Shown: positions 1-12,008, counted from the first letter of the stretch. The stretch: 64,000 nt of DNA from Eucalyptus grandis (GCF_016545825.1 NC_052612.1:6882001-6946000); one strand, 5' to 3'. Translations and numbers: made by a program. The notes: generated by a model from the letters alone, not told the origin.

Positions 1-361
1 GCTCATCAGTGTACCAGCAAGTGACTTATCAGCAGTTTGAGAACGCTCTTCCACAAATTTCATAAATTCCTTAGCATTGTTAGTCTTGGGAAGAGAAGTC
101 TTTAAGTTGTTTGCAACTGTCATTTGCATGAACATTAAGCTCAGTCTGTTCGATCTTTCCCAAGCTTTATGGAAAGACTTTTCATCATCGCTACTTTCGT
201 CAGTAATAGCAGCTGGTTTCTCAGCTTGAAGCGCTAAATCAAGATCCAGGACACCTAAGTGAAACTGGACTTGTTCACTCCAATCAGGAAAATTTATCCC
301 ATTGAATAAGGGAGCAGATGAGGCGTGCGAATGGAGTGAAACAGGTAAAGATACTGCAAAT
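1..361 (-). CDS. Copia gag polyprotein, N-terminal part (partial)
   Basis: An uninterrupted minus-strand frame runs off the left edge. Its translation contains LFNGINFPDWSEQVQFHLGV, the typical start of plant Copia Gag (retrotransposon gag / UBN2 family: a short N-terminal motif with FxGxNFxxW), then an acidic linker and an alpha-helical stretch with LSLMFMQMTVANNLKTSLP. Gag forms the virus-like particle that packages the element RNA. No good ATG precedes the motif. A possible splice acceptor (TTTGCAG) lies just upstream at about 354-360, so the real start may be on another exon or lost. Clearly transposon-derived; not a host gene. Confidence 0.75.
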
Positions 362-1876
362 GTGTAAGAAAATACTCATACATTAATGCTTTGAGAATAT
401 CACCTAATCGGATTCAAACTAAACTACACATGCACATCATAGTTCTCCTTTGGGCGATCCTATGATATACAAATATATATAAACCATAATGATGCTAATA
501 ACTTTTATTTGATAATTGTAAATATAGCTTATTAAAATTTATTTGTTATCTTTGGATATACAAACAAATTTAACAAGTCATATTAATTATCAACCATCAT
601 GTTCATGAATTATAAGAAAATAATTAACATTTGGGTTAATCCCTAAGTTCTTATAATAAATGAACTTCAATATACCCATAACTCCAATAATGATATAAAA
701 CATATCAATTTCATGTATAGCATCAATTAATCATGGGTAATTGAATAAAATAATTTACAATATCAAAAATTCAAAAGACTTCAAGATTTGGCCACTTTGG
801 TGACTAACAAACCATTCATAATTCAATCAAAGCATAAAGGCAAAACCATAAAATCATAATTCCATAAGGTCAGATCATAAATTTAAAATCCAGGGGCAAA
901 ATGGTAAATAATTAGCAATGGCAGAATCGTAATTATAAATTAAACAAGGGCAGAAAAAGAAAAGAGAAAAATTAAATTAAATTAAATTAAAAACGGCGCC
1001 GCGGTACGTCAGCGCGTGCCGAGCACGCGCCTGCATTTGCCTTGGGCGCGTGCCCGCACGCGCGCGACCAACGCGTAGGCCGAGCACGCGCTTGCATCCG
1101 CCTCGGGCGCGTGCCGCGCACGCGCGCGTCCAACGCGCAAGCGCGTGCGTTGCACGCGCCCAGCAACTGCCGCGCGTGTGGGGTCCACGCGCGCTGCGGT
1201 TGAGCGCGCATGAGAGCGCGTGGCGCATGGGTCCACTCGCTTGCAACTGCAGCGCGCGCGTGAGGCCCACGCGCCTTCTTCCTCGCGCCCGAAACGCGTT
1301 TCTTCGCCGTTTTTCGCCGTTCCGCCGCGGTTTCGCAGGCCGTTTCTTCTCCGGCAGCCCATCCCAGACACAAATAAATAATGGGTTTTGAAGAGCATGG
1401 CGGCACGACCCCATGGGTCCAAGTTTCGGAGAAAATGACCAAGAAATTGGCCCCAAATCAAAGCAAAATTTCTCCAAAACGCAAACCCTCCACCACCGCC
1501 GCTTCCGCCGCTCGATTAGCCTCCGGCGAACACCGATATACCAGAAAAACTCATGGCTAATGTTCCTCATGGCAGTGCGACGGTTTGGGTTCGAAATCAA
1601 GCGGTGGATCGTCGGATTTTCCCCGGAATGGGCGAGTTTCTTACTTGCCCTCAAAATTCCGAATTTTTCATTTCCGTCCTTTTCCACTCGCGCACAGTAA
1701 CTTTTCTTTGCCATTTTAGTCCATGAAGAACGTTTCATCATTCGGATTTTCTTTAACATAACCTTCCAAAACATGTCAACAACAACAAATGCTACGAACA
1801 GGATCATTCAACAAATCATCATGCATAAATCATAATATTTCTTTAAACGGAAAAATCATGAGATCATAAACCAAAC
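362..1876 (-). other. Long GC-rich leader of the left Copia element, with an unrecognised ORF
   Basis: Between the primer-binding site and gag there are 1.5 kb that I cannot assign. The left third (362-980) is AT-rich without coding signs. From about 990 to 1700 composition switches to very GC-rich, with dense CGCG and GCGCGTG words. A 276-codon minus-strand frame (977-1807) starts about 70 bases inside the primer-binding site. Its C-terminal half is mostly Arg/Ala of low complexity encoded by the CGCG repeats, so I do not regard it as a demonstrated protein. Overlapping frames on both strands are side effects of the composition. Confidence 0.4.
1019..1141. repeat. Two-copy tandem repeat of about 61 bp, extremely CpG-rich
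   Basis: Copies start at 1019 and 1080. Both open with CCGAGCACGCGC, then TTGCAT or CTGCAT, then GGGCGCGTGCC, and end near CCAACGCG. They differ at a handful of positions. The following 120 bases keep the same CGCG/GTGC vocabulary without a clean period. Confidence 0.7.
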
Positions 1877-1890
1877 GCTCTGATACCAAC

Positions 1891-2328
1891 TGTTAGATAA
1901 TTCATATAATACTTGATGCGGAAATTCATAACAAATCAATGATCTTTGATCTTCATGATTTTCACAAATAGATTCAGACAAACCTTTATCCATAGCGCTA
2001 CGCTTGATGATGATCGTTGTAGAAAATCAAATGATCTCGAACCAAAAAAAGGAGAAATCCGATTTCTCTCCCTTAACCCACTAAACCTTAATGTATTCAA
2101 TTGATGGAGGAGAGAATACGTTCTTTCTGTTATTGTTGTTCGTATGTGGGTGGAGATAGGACCGGACTCTATTTATACGTTCATTGAAAAGGCGCCTTCC
2201 ATCAAAGCAATATATCCTTTTGTTTTATTAGAGTCGTACCTTATCGTAACCAATAATTAATTATAGCATTTCAATAATTATTAAACCATATAATAAATCA
2301 CATAATATGGGCCACAATAATTCTTACA
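1891..2328 (-). repeat. 5' LTR of the left Copia element
   Basis: The boundaries are TGTTAGATAATTC at the left and AATTCTTACA at the right, so on the minus strand it runs from TGTAAGAATT to ATCTAACA. The primer-binding site abuts the left end. A TATAAATAG box lies on the minus strand near 2170-2180, the likely LTR promoter. The length is 438 bp. The right boundary rests on the TG...CA rule only, because the partner LTR is outside the window. Confidence 0.65.
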
Positions 2329-3502
2329 AGAAATTTGTGTAAGGCGTTCGTGAAAAGTTTAAAAATAAAATAAAATTCGAAGTGTTGTAACTTTTGGCAT
2401 TTCACAATTCTAATTAATATCTTTTATTTTCTTAAAAATTTGGACAAACAGCTACATGGTTAAACTTGTGATTGATGATGAAGATGGAGAGGCGCGATGT
2501 GTTGATGCTTGAGATAGCATAAGAAGTTATTGGATGCCCTGTCGAAGAATTAATTCAATTATAAAGATTGGTGTTTGGTTATCCTTATTCTCTCTCTTAA
2601 TTACGATGAAGCTTTATTTTGCTCAGCAAAATGGAGTCAATAACTTCTTCATTATGTGGAATATAGCAGAAAGAAATTCAATGAGCAGATTTCAGTGTAA
2701 AAAAAAGGAGCTGCATCTTCCATAGCCAAGCTGACAGGACGAATGGTTACTTCAACTGCACATTGAAAAGGATGATAGGACAAGAAGCGATCGGTAAGTG
2801 ACTACACTAGAACCTCAACAAAAAGGAAGTAGAACTAAATAAGAACCCAATCATTCAATCAAGAACTTCAGATTTATCACGTACTCGTCGACGTAGATTT
2901 CAGCCAAAGAAAGGTGAGCTTTGGGACTAAAACACTTCAACATCGACCGTATGAAATGGATATATAAGATTCAAGCAACATCAAGCTGATTATAGGACTC
3001 CATAGTTGTTATTATTTCACTTCCAAGCATGTTTAAAAACAGCGCCCAGAAATCGAAATTCAAGCTCAGCATGTGTTCATCTTAGAGGACACTTCTTAGA
3101 TTGGAGATGCGCCTCCACGACAACGACGACGAATATCGAGATTTACTCGATTTACAAAATTGGGTTTCTCGTACGTTGACGGGAAGAACAACCTCGTTTC
3201 TATTCGTCAAAGAAAAAGCACACCAAACATTTGGTTTTGTCTTCAAGCATTTAATGCAGTCGTCATCTAATCACAAACATCTGAACAAGTAGAGAGAGAG
3301 AGAGAGAGATGGTCAATATATTTATGATCTGGAACAAACTAAGTATCGGCTGAATGATTCCTCACCTCTCTCTGTCATCCAATTTTGGAAGAAGCTAAAA
3401 GGAGTAGCTAATCAACGTAGAGTCAAGTAAATTGATGACTAATGAACTACTTAACAAGCTGCGAAGGAGCACTAAAGCCTAAATCCATAAAAAAAGAGTT
3501 AA
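2329..3502. other. Intergenic sequence, nothing recognised
   Basis: No convincing coding frame, RNA gene or transposon end is visible. There is a short GA microsatellite at about 3291-3309. Two frames of 63 codons (2534-2725, 3101-3292) show no recognisable motif. The stretch is also the downstream flank of the GRAS pseudogene. Confidence 0.5.
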
Positions 3503-4761
3503 TCAAGCAGGCAACCATGCAGCGGCAAAAGCTACATTATGTCCCTTCCATGTTAATACAAGATCATCTTCTTCCTTCTTCAATCCCCAGCCCGCTGCAT
3601 GCTCGTCGAGCATGGCCTTGACTTCAGAGACTGCATCCTCTCCGAATGGGACGGCCCGAAAGTCCGCGTTCCTCATCCGCTGCACCCACCGGCTCTTCGG
3701 CTCGAGCCTCTCGACTCTCTGAAGACCCTCTCGCGCGATGATATTTTGTATCTTCCAGTATATGTAAGACTCATACCACTGCCTCTGCTTGCTTCCCCTC
3801 GGGAGGAACGTGTCGACCGTGTCGTAAGGAATCCAAAGATAATTGAATGCTGACCGCAATCTCGAGGCGACATTATTCGATGTGAAGTCCGCATCCTCGT
3901 CCACTATGATGACAACGTTCGGGTCTAAGCACCGAAGTGCCTTAAGGAGGGTCGACCGAGGAGAATATACCGATGAAGACTCAAAGAGGTAATTAGGATT
4001 TGCTTCGGAATCCGATATTAACGGCACGGTCTCGTCGGGCACAAAGTGAAGCATCATGTGACAATTTATAACTAGTGCTTCCGGTTCACCGACTCCTCCC
4101 GGGTACATTAGTTTCTGCATCCTGAGTTGTTCAATCAAGGACGAGAATCCGTCGGCGTAACTCGAAGAAATGGCCTGAAATTCCATGTGTATGTTTCGAG
4201 ATCTTGCAAAATTCACCAACTTGGATCCCAACTCTTCGTACGAAAGGTCAAGCATGGGCGGCCCATCCTCCACAGCGCCGGCAACCGTGAGCTTCACCAA
4301 TGGGGACCCTTCAAGACGATTGCGATTGCATCAATAAGAGTAGGAATCTGCATGCAATGCGTCGTGCTCAAGTCGACTATGTGAACCAGCGAGTACCCTT
4401 CGACTGCTTCGATTATGGTGGCATTCGCGGAGGTGAATCCGAACCGATGCCACGGGGTCAGGTCGACGAAATTCGCAAGCTCAATGGTGGAGAACTTTTG
4501 CGTCTCATTGCACAGGTTGTCGTAGTTCTGGGCATACGCCATGGCCGCCAGCATCTTACACGTGCCGCTCTTGGCGGTCCGAGGGATAAGGGCCCAGAGG
4601 AACCCCTTATCAAACAACTTTCTATTTCTTTTTGCGCACTCAAAACTACGTACTGAATTTTCGAAACATAAAAAATTGTAAAGCCCTGTTATCTCTCCTT
4701 CTTTTCTCTCCATCATCTTCTTTAACTTTGAGCAATCAAGGAGGATTTGAGCTAGACTCAC
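3503..4761 (-). pseudogene. SCL32-like: SCARECROW-LIKE 32-type GRAS transcription factor, 5'-truncated with a one-base frameshift
   Basis: GRAS proteins are nuclear transcriptional regulators. Two minus-strand frames (4761-4294 and 4300-3503) together give most of a GRAS domain of the SCL32 subgroup. Visible in order are the LHRI remnant around KSGTCKMLAAMAYAQ, FVDLTPWHRFGF, the VHIID motif as VHIVDLSTTHCMQIPTLIDA, LSYEELGSKLVNFA, VINCHMMLHFVPDE, the PFYRE region with YDTVDTFLPRGSKQRQWYE, and a complete SAW end (WVQRM...AAWLPA stop). The frame breaks at the GGGG run 4302-4305: one C is missing on the coding strand in the GPPLVKL segment. The family N-terminus, with the first leucine-heptad part, is absent. 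Homology starts near 4625, and a Copia element begins about 60 bases upstream of 4761. C-terminal conservation is excellent, so the frameshift could be an assembly error, but the 5' loss is real in this sequence. Confidence 0.85.
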
Positions 4762-4822
4762 ACTCCCCTTCCTCTCTTGTTGATTTTATTTGTGTTCTTT
4801 TTTTTTTCTTGTTTCTTCTTCT

Positions 4823-5500
4823 TGATGGGAGAATGGTAACAATTCGAACAATATCGAATCAACGCAGCGGAATAAAATAATCTCCCCTCTTGTGCAAACC
4901 TAATAGGAATCGATATAATAGAGTAAAATAAATACCAAGCACGCGAACACAAGACGATTTTTACGTGGAAAACCTCATCGATGTGAGGAGATCAAAAACC
5001 AAGGGACCAGAGTCCACCCGAAATTCTTCACTATCAACAAAATTGTTATTCTCTAGCAAATACTGGAGGTACATAGTAGCAAAGACCTCAAGAATATAAT
5101 TCTTGGCAATACACATAAACTTCACAAGAGAACAAAGATAAATCGACAAAAACGCAGGTTTTGATCAATCCACGAAAAACCTGATGGATGAAGCTTCAAA
5201 CAAAAATCAAATCATTCAAATTCGATAAAATTGCGCCACAAACATGCTGACAAAATTTCAGCTCAATCGGATCACGAATCGACCTCCGACGCCAGCTTGA
5301 TGTAAATTAGATATTGCCCCAAACTCCAGATTTTCTGCTTTCTCTTTTTTTTCTTGTTACCGTTTCATTTTTTGCGGCTACCTCTTTATATAGATAGTGA
5401 GAAACCCTATTTCCTTATATAATTTATCATATGAGCCCAAGCCCTTTTTGGGCTTACAACTTATTAGGCCTTATCCACATAGGAGTAAACCCAGCTAACA
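4823..5500 (-). repeat. 3' LTR of the Tork-like Copia element
   Basis: It runs from TGATGGGAGAATGG to CCCAGCTAACA (plus strand), so it starts TGTTAGCTGGG on the coding strand. Length is 678 bp. It is flanked on the left by CTTCT (4818-4822) and on the right by the polypurine tract. Confidence 0.92.
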
Positions 5501-5510
5501 AATCTCCCCC

Positions 5511-7399
5511 TCACAACAATGTGGAGGGATTCACCACCCCAGCTATCAATTGGCAATGTTCAAGCGTCTCTCTTGGTAGAGTCTTCGTCATCATATCGGA
5601 GCCATTATGATCAGTATGAATTTTCTCAAGTTCCAACAACTTTTCATCTAGAACATCTCTTATCCAATGATATCTAACATCAATATGTTTCGATCTAGAA
5701 TGAAAAGATGAATTATTACCAAAATGGATTGCGTTTTGATTACCACAAAATAGCACATACCTCTTTTGCTTGGACCCAAGTTCTTCTAAGAACTTCTTCA
5801 TCCATAGCATCTCTTGACTAGCTTTAGTCGCTACAATAAATTCAGCTTTGGTTGTAGAAAGTGTAACACACTTCTGCAATCTTGACTTCCATGACACAAC
5901 TCCACCCACAAAAGAAATCAAATAATCAGAAGTAGATTTACGAGTATCAATATCTCCTGCCAAGTCGGAATCTATGTATCAAACTAACTCAAGTTTCCCG
6001 ATCTCAAAACTGAGTTTCAATTTTGAGGTTCCCCAAAGATACCTCATAATCCACTTCACTGCATTCCAGTGCTCTCTGCCTGGATTTGACAAATAGTGAC
6101 TAACAACGCCAACTGCCTGCGCCAAGTCTGAGTGTGTACATACCATTGCATACATTAAGCTTCCTACAGCTAAGGCATATGGAACACTTTTCATATCTTT
6201 ATTTTCTTTATAAGTCGTAGGACTTTGCTTCATATTTAACTTAAAGTAGGCAACAAGAGGAGTACTAACCACTTTAGCCTTGTCCATGTAAAATTTCCGA
6301 AGTATCTTCTTGATATATTTCTCTTGCGACAAAAATAACTTTTTAGCATCTTTGTCTCGGGTAATTCTAATGTCAAGAATCTGCCAGCTGAGCCCAAGTC
6401 TTTCATGGCAAAAGACTTGCTCAACTCAATTTCTTCAATAACTCAATTCTTGAAGCATTCTTGCCAACAATCAGCATATCATCAACATAAAGCAAGAGAA
6501 TAATAAAGTCATCGTCAGAAAATTTTTGGACAAACACACAGTTATCCGAGAAAGTCTTCTTATAGCCTTGTTCTGTCATAACTGACGCAAATTTCTTATA
6601 CCACTGCCTTAGTGCTTGTTTTAGGCCATAGAGACTTTTCTTCAATTTGCACACATAATCCTCTTTCCCTTTCACTTTGAAACCCTCAGGTTGTTCCATG
6701 TATATCTCTTCCTCCAAGTCACCATGTAGGAAGGCTGTTTTAACATCCATTTGCTCAATTTCCAAATCTATGCTAGCTGCCAAGCCTAGTACCACACGGA
6801 TAGAAGACATTTTCACTACCAGAGAAAATATATCATCAAAATCAATACCCTTTCTCTGATCGAATCCCTTAACAACCAATCTAGCTTTGTATCGTGGTTG
6901 TGAAGTATGTTCATCTTGCTTCAACCTATATACCCACTTATTCTTCAAAGCTCTTTTACCTTTAGGTAACTTCACCAATTCAAAAGTATGATTATCATAA
7001 AGTGACTGCATCTCATCTCGCATAGCATCAAACCAATTGCTTTTGTACTCATCTTCTATTGCTTCGCATAGCACTCGGTTCACCCGCATCACTCAATAAT
7101 ACATACTCATCTTCAAAATACCTAGTGGAAGGTTGTCGGTCTCTAACGAATCTCCGGACTAGAACATCCACTGGAACATCTAATTGAGCCTCTGGTTTAC
7201 GAATTATATTATCTATTTCAACATGTTCAAGAACATGTGCGTTATTTGGAACATTGACTTCCTGCCACTCTTCATCAACTTGTGTAGGAATATTTGTAAG
7301 AGGAATTGGATCTAAATCAACCAGATTATCACTAACTTGTGGTGCTGAAATCATCTCTGCTTTCTCAATATCCTCTATTGTTTGATCTTCTATAAACAC
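5511..7399 (-). pseudogene. Copia reverse transcriptase and RNase H (Tork-like element)
   Basis: Fragments in several frames make up the RT/RNase H end of pol. Segment 7399-7049 is the linker after integrase. Segment 7092-6421 is the RT with [57 protein letters not shown] and the catalytic YVDD in LLLYVDDMLIV. Segments 6424-5979 and 5963-5511 carry the RT thumb and RNase H (KSTSDYL, STTKAEFI, SKHIDVRYHWIRD). At least two frameshifts or stops separate the segments, for example after MAKE and before MAGDIDT, where a Trp/Cys-type codon became a stop. It can no longer give a full polyprotein. Confidence 0.9.
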
Positions 7400-7489
7400 A
7401 ACGTCTTTGCGTCTTACAATTTTCTTTTCAATCGGATCATAAAATTTGTAGCCAAGTATATCCTGTCCATAACCGATAAATATGCATTG

Positions 7490-8621
7490 TCATATTTTCA
7501 CATCAAGTTTAGATCTCTCATCTTTGGGAATATGCATAAATGCTTTGCACCTAAAGACACACAAATAATCATAAGAAATATCTTTGCCTATCCAAACTTT
7601 GTTAGGAACATCAAACTCTAAAGGAACGCATGGAATAAGATTTAATACATGCACAACTGTACTTAAAGCCTCACCCCAAAATGATCCAGGTAGCTTTGAT
7701 TGTGAAAGTAAGCATCTTACCCTTTCAACCGGTGTTCTGTTCATTCTCTCAGTTAAGCCATTTAATTGAGGCGTCTTGGGAGGTGTCTTTTGATGTCGAA
7801 TACCTTGTTGTCTGCAATATTCATCAAAAGGTTCAATATGCTCTCCCACATTATCAGTTCTAATGCATTTTAATTTCTTTCCAATCTGTCTCTCAACTGA
7901 AGCTTGGAATTGCTTAAAAGCATCTAACACTTGATTTTTAGTTTTCAAGGTATGAATCCAAATTTTCCTTGAAAAATCATCTATGAAGGTAACAAAATAA
8001 AGAAAGCCACCAAGTGATTTTGTTTTCTTAGGACCGCAAACATCAGAATGCACTAATTCTAGTATAACTGACTTTCTTGAAGAAGGGGAGCTTTTAAATG
8101 CAACTCTGTTATGTTTTTCTGCTAAATAGTGAGCACACTTCTTAAGCGCTGAACTTTTCAATCCTGAAAGGAGCTTCTTCTTGGCCAATATTGACAAACC
8201 CTTCTCACTGATGTGACTGAGCCTCTTATGCCATAATTCAGCTGCATCTTCGCTGTCTACTGCATTAATTTTGCCCGTGGACAACTTTGCTTGCATAATG
8301 TACAATGAAGAATATTTTTCACCTCTAGCCACAATAAGAGAACCTTGGTGAGCTTCCATTGACCATTACCGAAAGTGCTGCACTACCCTCATCATCCAAC
8401 TTGCCCGTAGAAATCAAATTCAAGTGGATATCAGGTATATGTTTAACATTATTCAATACTAACCTTGTGCCATTGCTGGTTTCTAGGCACACATCACCGA
8501 TGCCTACAGCTTGATTTAGTCCATTGTTTCCCATCTTCACAGATCCGAAGTCACCTGACCTGTATGATGTAAAGAAATCCCTACGAGACGTAGCATGAAC
8601 GAATGCATCACTATCAATTAC
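7490..8621 (-). pseudogene. Copia protease remnant and integrase (Tork-like element)
   Basis: Segment 8540-8325 is the tail of the aspartic protease and the pre-integrase zone (NVKHIPDIHLNLISTGKL). Segment 8359-7490 is GAG-pre-integrase (LWHKRLSHISEKGL) followed by the integrase core: HSDVCGP, FVTFIDDFSRKIWI, a D in RTDNVGEH and the third acidic residue in NGLTERMNRT. The HHCC-like part is imperfect. A frame change separates it from the protease, and another follows at about 7490. Confidence 0.88.
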
Positions 8622-9504
8622 TCAATTGGTCTCATGAGATACAAAATTCACCACATCACTATCAAAAATAGTGAGAAAGTCTTCTTTAAGTGCAGCGACA
8701 CGATTGTCATCACTATCATTATCACTTTTCTTATCTTTACATTTCTCCTTTTGTTTCTCCCTTTTTAACTGGCGACAAAACCTCTGAATATGTCCCTTCT
8801 GATGATAATAATGACACTCAACATTAGCAAATTTATTATACTTACCTCTGCTTTTATCTCTATTTCTCGAACCTCGAGACTCATTTCTTCCTCTTTTCTC
8901 AACAACCAAGGCATCGAAATGTGAAGATGACGATCCTTGTGTCTTTCTTCTCATCTCTTCATTCAAAATACTACTCTTGGTCAAATCCATGGTAATCGTA
9001 CCATCTGGAGCAGAATTAGACAAAGATATTCGGAACGTCTCCCAAGAGTCCGGCAAAGTACCAAGCAACCATAGTGTTTGTATCTCATCATCAAACTTGA
9101 TTTCCATCACAGCCAACTGATTTATAATTCCTTAAAAAGAATTTTAATGATCAGTTAAACGAGTACCATCATGATATCTTAGAGCCATCATCTGTTTTAT
9201 AAAAAATAACTTATTATTCACAGTTTTTCGAGCATATAACTGTTGGAGCTTATTCCATAAACTGCGTGCATGTGTTTCCTTAATAATATGGTTCAAAACA
9301 TTATCATTTACTCACTGCCTGATATAACCACACACTTGACGATGAAATATAGACTATTCAACATCAGTTTTATTCTCCGGTTTCTCCTCGGCAAATACGG
9401 GCAAATAAAAATCTTTCACATATAAAAGATCTTCCATCTTCCCTTTCCAAATATGATAATTCGAACCATTCAGTATAACCATTCTACTCGTATTCATTTC
9501 CATT
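8622..9504 (-). pseudogene. Copia gag (Tork-like element), with several stops
   Basis: An ATG at 9504 opens [19 protein letters not shown], the standard Copia Gag start. The frame then meets stops at sites where the family has Trp or Gln, before an open stretch at 9116-8622. That stretch carries the dimerisation region (LWLLGTLPDSWETFRISL) and a single zinc knuckle whose first Cys-x2-Cys pair is reduced to CHYYHQKGHIQRFC. Basic and acidic low-complexity sequence follows. Not functional as it stands. Confidence 0.85.
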
Positions 9505-9557
9505 ATTTAACACAAGGCAGAAAAATCAAGCAATAACCTGATGCTTTGATATCACTC

Positions 9558-10234
9558 TGATGGAAGAACGGTAACAATTCGAACAATATCGAATCAACGC
9601 AGCGGAATAAAATAATCTCCCCTCTTGTGCAAACCTAATAGGAATCGATATAATAGAGTAAAATAAATACCAAGCATGCGAACACAAGACGATTTTTTAC
9701 GTGGAAAACTTCCTCGATGTGAGGAGATCAAAAACCACGGGACCGAAGTCCACCCGAAATTCTTCACTATCAACAAAATTGTCCTTTTCTAGCAAATACT
9801 AGAGGTACATAGCAGCAAAGACCTCAAGAACATAATTCTTGGCAATACACATAAACTTCACAAAAGATCAAGGATAAATCTGACAAAAAACGCAGGTTTT
9901 GATCAATCCACGAAAAACCTGATGGATGGAGTTTTAAACGAAAATCAAATCGTTCGGATTCGATAAAATTGCGCCACGAACATGCTGACAAAATTTCAGC
10001 TCAATCGACCACGAATTGATCTCCGACGCCAGCCTTGATGTAAATCGATATTGCCCAAAACCCCGCATTTTCTACTTTCTCTTTTCTCTTGTTATGTTTC
10101 CTTTTTTGCGGCTACCTCTTTATATAGATAGTGAGAAACCTTATTTCATCATATAATTTATCACATGGGCTCAAACCCTTTTTGGGCTTGCAACTCATTG
10201 GGCCTCCTCCACATAGGAGTGAACCCAGCTAACA
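9558..10234 (-). repeat. 5' LTR of the Tork-like Copia element
   Basis: The 677-bp partner of the 4823-5500 LTR has the same ends with small substitutions and is followed by the second CTTCT copy (10235-10239). The degenerate primer-binding site lies just left of it. Confidence 0.92.
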
Positions 10235-10239
10235 CTTCT

Positions 10240-12000
10240 CTCCTAATTTAAATTTTGGACCTCTCTTCTTTGGGCTAGATCCCGATCTAGTTCTAAATTT
10301 GGAAACTATTCTCTTCTAATCTAAATCTCAAAGTATGATAAATATGCTTTCATGATTTGATTTACTCATGTAGGGTTATCAAATGGGTGAGTAGGTTGAA
10401 ATGATTCCACTCAAATCAACCAATTTAAACCATTTTAACTCTCATATATTAAAAAAAAAAAAAAAAATCTCATATATTATATATAAATTTAGTGATTCAT
10501 ACTCGATCAACTTGTACCAAATCCATACCTGACCCGATTGGCATTTCTAAAACACATAAATATTTTAAAACAATAACTTTAAACTATGTGTGTAGTATGT
10601 AAAAGATAAAAATTTTACTAGTTTTATAAGGTTTAAAATAAGATCTTTAACTTATTTGCAATTTTTTTTTAATGCAAATTTTCAGAGTGTCACAATGAAA
10701 TATCTAGCATCACTTAAAAGTAATAAGTCAATAAATATTGATACGTACAATTATATACTAATTTTCACAATTTTCTAAACTTGAGAGCTCATGACTCTTT
10801 TACAATTTTTCAATTTTGAGAAAAATAAGATCATAAAATAAGATGAAACCAGAAAATAAGTTTCCCACTCGAAAACTTTCAACCTAAACCTAAAGACAAG
10901 TGAAAAGGGACTGTAGGTGGGTTGGGCTTTAGACCAATTAAAAACCCACATTTTATTGGACTGTATTACTCAAGCCCATATCAACCCATTTAACAAAATT
11001 TAGCTAACTCATGTATGACCCAACCAATCATATATGGGTTAGTAAATGGGTCTTAAGCCCATTTTTGCCCCTTTACACTTATGCTCTTACATGCCCTTTT
11101 CCTCTAACTTCAATAACGATCTCATGAGCTCAAGTGTCCCGCTAAACCACCAAGGTTGCTCTCCCAAATGTTAGTTGTGTCTTTGTTCAACCTGTTTTGA
11201 TTCTCGCATGGCAGTGGTTTAAAGGAAGTTGAATCTAGGTGCACACCACTGTAGTTACTAGAGGAAGAATTTCTAACGTGCATTCATCATCGATGAAAAT
11301 ATGAGATTTAGCGATCGACCGCTAACTAATTGGCTTGACAGATCTGTTATTGTGGAATGAGCGTGTGTTTAACCTTGCTGGTGCCCTATTAATTTTTCTG
11401 TTTTCTCAATTTGGATTTTTGTTGTAATATTCTAGGTTTTACTCCATTCAATTTACTTTGTTACAAAGTGTATGTACTTTTGATGTATCTTTTTGAGCAA
11501 TAAATAAACTTACTTTTTTTTTTCAGTTTTATCAAACGACCCCCTTTTTTCCTGAATTGAAAAAGAAAATTTGAATTTTTATGACCCTAATACTGTGATA
11601 TGTTTCTTTTATATGAAGATTTACAGTTGTGAGTAAAACTTGTGCGATGTGATGAGGTCTAATTTATTTATTGCGAAGGTCATTAGACGAGCCAAACTAA
11701 ACTTACAAAAGAAAAAAGAAAGCGTCGTCTTGCATCTTGCCAGCTATCACATCTTTTGTAAAGACCTGGAGTTCCCTTGATAAACTACTAGGCCATTGAC
11801 TGGCAAAAGCGTAGACTTCCCGCAATAAGTTTTCTATATGCATTTTCGGCCTTTGCAGAAAGTAAATATTGTCCGTTGGCTGCATACTAGCCCACATAAT
11901 ATCTTACAATTAAATTAGACATGACAGGTTATGCTTTTAATCAACACATTATGGAGCGCCCATGCGAGAACCGAATACGTATTATTGAGCATTTTAATGT
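10240..12000. other. AT-rich intergenic stretch
   Basis: No gene is recognised. There is a poly-A tract near 10450-10467 and AT-rich sequence throughout. One minus-strand frame of 64 codons (11703-11897) contains LLREVYAFASQWPSSLSREL and reads somewhat like a real protein segment, but I cannot place it in a family. It may be an exon fragment. Confidence 0.4.
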
Positions 12001-12008
12001 TGACTTAA

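Larger units (their letters stand above)
1..2328 (-). mobile_element. Copia-type LTR retrotransposon, 5' part (gag, leader, 5' LTR); continues beyond left edge
   Basis: The element is read on the minus strand. From right to left the window shows an LTR (1891-2328), a primer-binding site directly inside it (1877-1889, TTGGTATCAGAGC on the minus strand, complementary to initiator tRNA-Met), a long leader of about 1.5 kb, and a Copia gag reading frame running off the left edge. Protease, integrase, reverse transcriptase and the second LTR would lie outside the window, so no target-site duplication can be checked. The leader is much longer than usual for Copia elements, so a nested insertion or captured DNA there is possible. 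Confidence 0.75.
4823..10234 (-). mobile_element. Complete but decayed Tork/Tnt1-like Copia retrotransposon
   Basis: Both LTRs are present (4823-5500 and 9558-10234), flanked by a perfect 5-bp target-site duplication CTTCT (4818-4822 and 10235-10239). Transcription is leftward. A purine tract (GTGAGGGGGAGATT on the minus strand, 5501-5514) abuts the 3' LTR, and a degenerate primer-binding site (TGATATCAAAGC) abuts the 5' LTR. The domain order gag, protease, integrase, RT, RNase H is that of Copia, and the RNase H block (KSTSDYL...STTKAEF) resembles the Tork/Tnt1 lineage. The LTRs differ at roughly eight positions in their first 200 bases, so this is not a recent insertion. It lies immediately upstream of the GRAS pseudogene. 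Confidence 0.92.

Noticed and set aside
977..1807. 276-codon frame as a host protein gene
   Set aside because: Arg/Ala-rich translation comes from CGCG-type low-complexity DNA, similar frames exist on both strands, and it lies between a Copia primer-binding site and gag.
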